Below are positions 56,757 to 64,000 of a stretch of DNA of 64,000 bases, piece by piece. Under the pieces are notes generated by a model. That model was given only the letters and a program-made list of their open reading frames with translations, was not told where the DNA came from and ran no database searches. Positions within the stretch are counted from its first letter, which is position 1, and each line of letters begins with the position of its first letter. The stretch comes from Leuctra nigra (lineage: Eukaryota > Arthropoda > Insecta > Plecoptera > Leuctridae), in the NCBI GenBank assembly GCA_934045905.1, contig OW203769.1, positions 25,265,705 to 25,329,704 of the forward strand, written 5' to 3'. The position numbers and the translations under genes are program-made.

Positions 56757-57174
56757 TGTTGTCAGGTGGCTAAATATACCCGATAACCATGGTTTTCAAC
56801 TTTCATTTCTAAATGCTTGCATGCGTACTGACACCCCGAAATCGGGCCCGAAGCGCTTGCAGTATAAGTCTGGTAGTAGCTCGCACGTTGTATTAGAGCG
56901 GTGCTTGGCAGCGTCGAGCTAGCGCCCGACTAGACTGTTTAGAGACTAAAGAACTGAACAAAATATTTTCTATCAATTCAAATTATTTTGTGTCGTCCTT
57001 CTAGTGACTTCCTACTGTAAATTCTTAGTACCTTAGGTAGTTACCTAAGCACCTAAACACCTGGTACCTGTTTTGTAACTTAAAAACACTTATTAACAAC
57101 CATCTTAAATTCGTGTATTGGACCTACAATAAACCTAGCTGACAATATCAGAGAATCTATTCTGATCAAAAACA
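56757..57174 (+). mobile_element. Possible solo LTR or promoter
   Basis: Starts TGTTGTCAGG and ends near AAAAACA. It has a TATAAG box at 56863, a GC-richer transcribed-leader-like stretch (gtagctcgcacgttg onward) and AATAAA at 57128. The layout resembles a BEL/Pao or Gypsy LTR, but no matching target duplication is seen. A host promoter is the alternative. Confidence 0.25.
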
Positions 57175-58689
57175 TTCGTTGGTATTAATAAAAATAGTCC
57201 AAAAGTAGTTGGTACTTCTGCGTAGACCTATGGGGTTGACCTGAAATATTGGTCTTAATTTAATTTTCATGATTATTATAATTATTGATTAAAGCCAACC
57301 TCTTCTGCTCATTTTGTTTCTCCTTGCTTATAATCAAATGCATTTTTGTCTCGTGTCCGAATTTTGTTATCCAGAAATTTGTATCTCCTTATAAAGTGTT
57401 ATAATCTCTTTCCGAACAATGTTCTTTACTTTCAAACTGTCAACAATTACGTGAGTAAAACCTTTAATATTGATGAGACACCTCACTTATCTGCTTCATT
57501 ATGAATGGGAGTGTTAGAATGTTTGGTTATACCGAATAGATTCAGCTTTAAATGCGCGTAAAATGCAAAAAATCAAATCAATGAGTTGGGCTCGATTAGA
57601 GTATGGAAAGACGCGTCCGGCGTGCTTAGACCTGAAAAATATTTGTTTGAATGAAGTCATTTGGCGCGTTTCTACGCGATTTCAGACAACTTTTATTTCG
57701 AGAAAAAGAGTTTAAATTGACTCTTAAACATAGTTTCATAGTTTCTTAAACTCCTTCTACATTTAAACATACATTTAAATTACGACCCATGTTAAAACAT
57801 AGGAGGCTTGATCATCTACATGGTCTACTTAACCCAGGTGACTACTCCCGTCACTGTTTATACACAATTATCAAAAAAAAAATCTCAATTTTCTGTTAAT
57901 TTATCATTTTAATTCATTTTAGTTAGTAATATTATTAATGTTTTGATAAATCTACCACGCATTTTGATTTGAAGTTTTGGCGACGACTTTAACGGATTTT
58001 CTTAGAATGTGCTTTTTCGGAATAATATGTTTCCCTGTTTTGATAGATGCTAAATGCATTGAAAAATACGCATAATTCAATAGCCACGGAAACATTCATG
58101 CAACTTATTTATTGTATATATTTTCCTATTTTATGATCAATGTATTCATAGGGTATACTAATAAAAGTATGATTTTCTTAAATTAACCGCTTTATATATA
58201 ATTATTTAAAATTATAGCAAGAATCCTGTAAAATTTCGTATTTTACCGTTTTTCATTAAAATCAATAAAAAAATATAAAGCAAAATTATCATGGCAATAT
58301 TTGTGGTCAGGTATTAGATTATTACATCAACAATGACTATAAAAATAAATGGATACTCAAAATACCTTTCAAACGTAAATGGGAGCCAATAGTAAATGGG
58401 GTCTGTCAGACCCCATGTGACTACTCGCGTTACAAAATGACAGGGTGACTACCGGTAAGTGAGCGTGTAGATGGAGTATTAGGTATTGGAAAAATACTCG
58501 GAAACTGATATTATTTTCATTATAGAGCTAGTGAATACGCATATATTTTTAAAAGGCATAATTACGTTGAAACATGTCCAAATTCAGTACATTTGTGATT
58601 GCCATTTTTCTAAATTAAAAAAATTGCATGGAAACTTCAAAGTAAACTTCCATTTCTCTGCGGACAACCAACATTTTTATCGCAGACCA
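57175..58689. other. Unassigned stretch
   Basis: No gene. 57580-57621 is an inverted match to 52284-52327. A palindrome tggggtctgtcagacccca lies at 58397-58415. The gtgactac words near 57838, 58419 and 58445 recur. Confidence 0.4.
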
Positions 58690-58870
58690 GGGGACCTATT
58701 TTCGAGATCGTTCGAGTGCTCGCATAATCGAGCATGACGTCAAAGTGACGTCATTCCGAAGGAAATAGCATCCAATAAGCCAAATCAGTTTATAGTTTTG
58801 TTTTGTCTGACGTCATATCAGCTCGTACCCGTATGATATTTTACTCGAACGATCTCGAAAATAGCCCCCC
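58690..58870. mobile_element. ~180-bp MITE carrying three CRE palindromes
   Basis: The terminal inverted repeats of about 27 bp are GGGGACCTATTTTCGAGATC and the mirror, ending tcgaaaatagcccccc. The interior holds TGACGTCA at 58735-58742, 58746-58753 and 58808-58815. No coding capacity. Confidence 0.8.
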
Positions 58871-60012
58871 AGGACCACCGGTTGGCGATCGCTTGCTTCG
58901 AGTAAGGACTGGTTCTCTATCTCTATGGTTATAGTGGGTTATATTAATCAGTTATTTAAATCACCTGAAGAACATGGAGTACAGGACGCTGTGGCAAACA
59001 GAAAGTTCTATTCTCTGCAATGTTGCTGTACTTAAAATAAATAATAATTATTAAATATGTATATCGTATATGTAAAATATATAATCATATAATTTTCTAT
59101 ATAAATGATTAGGGGTTTTCTCAAAATATGTTTTCGATATTATTAAATTTTTTAACATTGATGGAATGTTTTCATAATTTTGTATTGGATTTATATTCAA
59201 AGCTTGCACGAACTTCTTTTGTTTTATATCAGCAATGCTAATTATTGAATTTTCCACCTGAGGGCGGACATTACGTTGGCACGTTGTCGGGTCAGATAAT
59301 AACTTTATTGTGGTAAATCGATGTATTTTTGTAATGTGTGTGATTCCTCTTCCTACTAAAGATATCTCCTGAGCCTATACAATCTCCCTGGTACCCATTA
59401 ACTATAAAATATCGTCAACAAAGCAGAGAATCACAGCTATTCTGCGTGCCATCAAGATGGTGACAGGCAAGAATGAGATAACATCACGTGCAAACTATGA
59501 ATTGTGCAACTCCTACTTATTTGACTTGATCTCCTTGAATTTAAGAACACGAAATTCAAAATTAGATGTTGGTTAGATTGTATTGTCAGTATAATATTGT
59601 ACTATTTCCCAATATGCATTATATATTTGATAGCAGTTATATAACTTACCAAGTAAGTCAAATTAATTTAATTTTTATATTATGCTAATCTTTATTGAAG
59701 GCTGTTAGTTTTCTCGTGGATACTCCCAATTAAATGAGCTATTCAATTTCTGAAGTTACTAGCTTACCTAAGCAGCATTTCGAGAAAACAAGGAACACGA
59801 CTGCACTCTGGTGGCTATTGTGGTACTATAGATAAATGGCGGAAAACGGGGTCGCATTTGTATAAATATAAATATAAATATTTGCTTTAGTTCTTTGTTG
59901 TGGCTAAAAGTAAATTAACAACAAAATATCAATTTCAACTGTTTCTCCTTTTTCACTGCACTATGGAAACAAGAAGTGCAAAACAAATAAATTAATCTGT
60001 TGACTGATAAGT
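58871..60012. other. Unassigned stretch
   Basis: AT-rich; the patch at 59420-59510 is slightly GC-richer with no recognisable product. Confidence 0.4.
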
Positions 60013-60590
60013 GGCTCCATCACGTATCGCTTATTTGCGTGGATTCTATAACCTATTGTGAAAATGTAGCGAACTTCTTTATCGACCACTGCCAGTTGGA
60101 TCGTTTTCAAGTAGGTGGTCACTGCACACTTAAATTGAATTTGTTTCCCGATGGAAGAAAACATTCATTCTCTTGCTAAATTTTGATATGGACGGATGTT
60201 TTTCCTTTTTTCTCTTCATTTTCTCTTATTGATCATAGAGTATTTTAATATTGGTAGATCACATGTACTATTTCTCTTTATAATCAGTATTCCGAAGAAT
60301 ATTGTTGGAACTTGTCTTGTAGTGTAACTGTGTGTGAACAATCACTATGGTAATCTTATTTTTTTCCTAACTGCTGCGTTGGATTCAGTCCGCAACATTT
60401 TCATCTTATTCTTTTTCTTCATGTGCCCTCTTCTAATGAAGGTTGGCGATCATCATTGCTATATTTCATCTTTGGATGCTGCAGCTCTGAACAAAGACTC
60501 CGTGCTCTGCCCGAACAAATCCCTCAGATTCTTGAGCCATGAAGTCCTCCTCCTGCCAGGCATACGCTGTCCCTCAATCTTCCCTGAAGA
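60013..60590 (-). pseudogene. LINE 3' fragment, copy 1 (RT C-terminus and 3' UTR)
   Basis: From 60590 leftward the minus strand encodes GKIEGQRMPGRRRTSWLKNL, then a frameshifted IAMMIANLH and the C-terminal LRTESNAAVRKK. These match the end of an insect LINE endonuclease/reverse transcriptase. The rest (60360-60013) is a 3' UTR, with caactggcagtggtcgataa shared with copies 2 and 3. The catalytic region is absent. Confidence 0.65.
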
Positions 60591-60790
60591 CTATAACTGC
60601 AATCTAAATGACAAATAACATTGTTTAATGATTAACGTCTAGTTGGTGCATTGAATCAAAAATGTAGATTACTCGAGAAATGCATCAGTTATTTAGCATG
60701 ACTAATTTTGAGACAATGTTTCACCATATTTTAAATACAATCCTTGCAATTTTAAATAAATTATCTATAATAGTGTTATTTTCTTATCTC

Positions 60791-61185
60791 TGGCTCCATC
60801 ACGTATCGCTTATTTGCGGGAATTCTTTAACATTTTGTAAAAATGTAGCGAACTTCTTTATCGACCACTGCCAGTTAGATTGATATCAAGTCACAGTGGG
60901 CACTGCACACTGAAATTGAATTTGTTTCTCGATGGAAGAAAACATTCATTCTCTTGCTAAATTTTGACATGGACGGATGTTTTTCCAGTTTCCTCTTCAT
61001 TTTCTCTTATTTATCGTAGAGTAATTTGTTCTTAATAGATCACGTGCAACTATTTGTATTTAATATTTATAAACAATATTCCTAGAATATTACTGAAGAA
61101 ATGTGAATAAATCACTCAAAATTCATCATTTTTTCCTAACTGTTGCGTTGGATTCAGTCCGCAACATTATCGCAACGTTGTCACC
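60791..61185 (-). pseudogene. LINE 3' fragment, copy 2
   Basis: The minus strand has LRTESNATVRKK (61165-61126 region), followed by the same 3' UTR down to the ggctccatcacg block. Upstream it is joined to unrelated repeat sequence (the block shared with 51611-51715). Confidence 0.65.
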
Positions 61186-61237
61186 GGTTGCGTTCTTGAG
61201 ATTGAATCTTGCATCTTGTTCTTGTAAAAATTGAAAA

Positions 61238-61305
61238 TTGATAATTGATTTGTGGAAATATGTTTTCAAAATATAAAATTCCTGGGATTTGGAATAATGA
61301 ATCAT
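61238..61305. repeat. Block shared with 51630-51715
   Basis: The gatttgtggaaatatgtttt block, followed by an aattcctg and an aataatgaatcat word, matches the segment after the tcttgccga repeats at 51559. Confidence 0.65.
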
Positions 61306-61516
61306 GTACACTCGACAATTCATAAAACGGTATTTGAAAGAAAAGGATTGTCTGAAAAAATGTTATGGCATCTGATGAAGTCTATACTTACTCGTCATCT
61401 ACCTCTAGTAGGTGAGCTCTGATTTCATTGATAATAACAAGGATTGATTGTCAATGAACCTGACCAGCAGCCAATCCGTTTCGTTTAAATACCGTTTTAT
61501 GAATTGTCGAGTGTAC
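61306..61516. mobile_element. mariner-type MITE, copy 2
   Basis: Perfect 30-bp terminal repeats starting GTACACTCGACAATTCATAA. TA flanks on both sides if the element starts at CACTC. The interior matches the copy at 32238 in reverse orientation (tgatttcattgataataaca). Confidence 0.85.
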
Positions 61517-63464
61517 CTATTCATGTATTCATGTGTAATCAAAAATATTGCGCAAAATTGATTTTTTAAATATATTTTTTTAACTGTTTAAAATTTTTGC
61601 ATGTTAATCAACATTTTATATTTGTACAATTCATTTGAATAAATATTTATATGAAATCATCCCCAAAACTGTGCACCTATGCCACCTCCAAACGGGGGTA
61701 GTTATAAAATCCCCCTCGAGTCAAATCGAATAATTTTTATTTGGTGCGCGGAAAATTTGCCTGCTGAAAATTTGCCTGACCTTTTATTACACCTGCCAAA
61801 AGATTAGGTGGAAAATTTGCCTGACAGTAATGGGGTTTCAAATTATGAAAACAGAACTGGAAAATTTGTCTGACGGCTCTATGAGTGATCGGCTACCGGA
61901 AGAACAATGCGGTGGAACATTTGCGTCTCGGTGTACTACAGAAGACTCTGTCAAAGCACTGCACACTTGATCCAACAATGAACAAGAAACATTCTCACAA
62001 ATCGAGATTCACTTTACAGTTCAGTTTGATTTCGTTTGCTGTCAGGATAAGTTCATAATTCTCTTGAAGTTGCAAAGGTATTAAAATATTATTCATCCAG
62101 TTTTATATTAATAATGTCAAGTATTCGGGCTGATTGATAAAAATTTCAACCTAATTGCAAAGGCAGCGCAATTTCTGACTAATTTTTAGTAGGCATTCCA
62201 TTTCTGACAAGGATACAAGGATTATTATTTAGATAATATTTGATAAGTTATAAATACCGTCTTTGTGGGATTCATTCCAAAGTACAAGGTTGAGAAAAAT
62301 TTTCTGCAATTCTGTCAAAATAAATTTAAACTAAATATTTCTTAATTGAATCACTTTCATTCCTGACTCACCTTCCCACCATCGGTGCTCGTAGATTGAC
62401 CCTTCCCCTGTTCTCACCTGAGATTAAAATCGCGCTGTTGACAAATAATATCCAGCCGCTTCTGCGCCTGCGATTCCACTAATTGCATGCATGGAAGTGA
62501 GTATGGTTGCCTATACAGCAGGCGTATTGTATTATGTCGTTTCACATTATGTCGTAAGTGACATTCATCTGCCATCTACCGGCCGTTAGTGACACCTCCA
62601 CATGGCAAACTCGATAGTCGGTTTATTTTTGCGTTGTTATTTATTTTATACTATTTCTGTATAGAAATAGTATGATACTTTTTCATGATATTGCTAATCA
62701 TACAGTACGAAATACGTAGGTACTTGATTTGAGTCAGTTTCTAATAGATTTGAATGGCCAGATTTAAATGCCCTGTATACAACGTTCAGAAAAGTACACG
62801 CTTTAAAGTGATCTTAATTAATATGTGATATTATTTTATAGTACAATTTCTGCAAAAGATACAAGTTAAACTTCTACATCCGGCCGTGGCCATGTTAACT
62901 TGAATCGAAGAATGGGGAATACCCTGCTTGGGCATCCCCCCTTAAAAAATTTATTTGTTTTGAATTACTATCTGAATTGCCAAAACGGGAGATAAAACTT
63001 TAGGTACCTGAGTCAAAATAAATAAAATTCAATATAAAACAATGCAATACCTTCACTCATTAAATTTACTAAAGGTCTGCTCTTGGGTCGTAATTCCACT
63101 TGTTTTACGAATCTTACAGGAATAACCAGTCTGGATCGCAATTCAACAACGCAAAACTTAGTTCGTACAAGAGCGATCATCGAGAAATGTTATTTTCCAG
63201 GGATGTTAGGACAGATCAGATATATATATTATAAATTAAAATGCATACAATATTGAAGATTCAAAATCAGAAATCAAATTAAACAGACCCAGATTACAGC
63301 AGAAATCATGTTAAATGATTAAATACTCTACGAATATATTATGTTAATTTAATTACCTATGCCACCTGGTATTCAAATTCTCAATGACAGTTGAAAATAA
63401 TGTCAATAAATAAATCTTTAAAATGAATTCTGTAAATCGTATAACTTCTCGGAAATGATAATGT
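61517..63464. other. Mostly unassigned, with short repeats
   Basis: Four copies of gaaaatttgcctga at 61751, 61766, 61811 and 61860. A palindrome atactatttct/agaaatagtat lies at 62649-62674. The segment 62340-62640 is GC-richer, with two cattatgtcgt words and gccatctaccgg, but no protein recognised. Confidence 0.4.
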
Positions 63465-63800
63465 AGCTGACTTCTTTATCGACCACTGCCAGTTAGATTG
63501 TCATCACGGCACACTGAAATACCGCCGTAGGACAACAATGCTTTTGTTCTGTTTGAAATTCTTCATTCATTTGATTGCTGAAACTTCACTTTAGGACGTG
63601 TTTACGATTTTGTCTGCATCATTTCCTTTATAAATCATCAAGGAACTAAGTTATCTATTGCTACAAAGATTTGTCTAAATGTATAATATTACAAGAATAT
63701 TTTGAGATTAATGACTGTGTGAACAAACGTTTGAATTCTCCAATATTTGCTGAAAAAATAGTTGCTGCGTTGGATTCAGTCCGCAGCATTTTTATTCAAT
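63465..63800 (-). pseudogene. LINE 3' fragment, copy 3
   Basis: The LRTESNAA coding end lies near 63785-63760. The gaccactgccagttagattg UTR block lies near 63481. In between it is more diverged than copies 1 and 2. Confidence 0.55.
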
Positions 63801-64000
63801 ATTTCTATCTCATCTTTGAATGATAATGTTTAGAATGGCTTTATAGGTTGTCTTTACCTTTTCTTAGATAATCTTCAGTTGTTTTATGGTAATTTAAAAA
63901 ATAAGTATCAAATTGAAGTTGTTCATAATTAAATTCGCGTTGAGATAATATGTTGGTGAATCGAATGTTGAAAAATGTTTGATAAAATTAACTGAGGCAT

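Noticed and set aside
60380..63785. A short hairpin (ctgcg...cgcag) conserved in three copies with an apparent compensatory change, suggesting a structured RNA
   Set aside because: On the minus strand the same bases are the C-terminal codons LRTESNA of a LINE protein. The change is simply Ala versus Thr, so coding explains the conservation.

Overview
The window looks like a piece of an insect nuclear genome. It is AT-rich and intron/intergenic in character, with almost no long open reading frames outside transposable elements. It is crowded with tRNA-derived SINEs, LINEs, MITEs and long inverted repeats. A hemipteran or other hemimetabolous insect is my guess from the style of the SINEs and LINEs; the order is not proven by the sequence.

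The one convincing host gene is on the minus strand: the first coding exon (19757 down to 19594) of a Brachyury/brachyenteron T-box transcription factor gene. Its 54 complete codons carry the family's N-terminal signature and the start of the T-box, and it ends at a textbook splice donor. I see no second exon in the remaining 19.6 kb, so that stretch is read as a very large first intron. It holds a hAT-like element, a SINE, a perfect 124-bp inverted repeat and several foldback elements with arms of about 150 to 560 bp. The region from 19.8 to about 34 kb is upstream of the gene and mostly AT-rich sequence, with small MITEs and one 1.5-kb foldback that has been hit by a LINE and a mariner-type MITE.

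From 36.1 to 39.5 kb there is a nest of insertions: a hAT element with a perfect 9-bp flanking repeat, containing three tandem palindromes and a Harbinger-like element, followed by a foldback whose sister copy lies at 52.3 kb. At 40006-46172 lies a full-length I-clade LINE with a 12-bp target duplication. Its two ORFs (gag-like with three zinc knuckles; endonuclease-reverse transcriptase-RNase H) are interrupted by one nonsense codon and small indels. Two truncated relatives lie at 31.7 and 35.1 kb.

At 46531-49731 there is a gutted Ty3/Gypsy element on the minus strand: two identical 1018-bp LTRs flank only 1.2 kb of interior with a decayed integrase end. From 50.5 to 56.7 kb the DNA is a mosaic of tRNA-headed SINE units and a higher-order tandem duplication with a 944-bp period. 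The right end (57-64 kb) has a MITE carrying three CRE sites, three 3' fragments of one LINE family, a second copy of the mariner-type MITE, and otherwise unassigned sequence.
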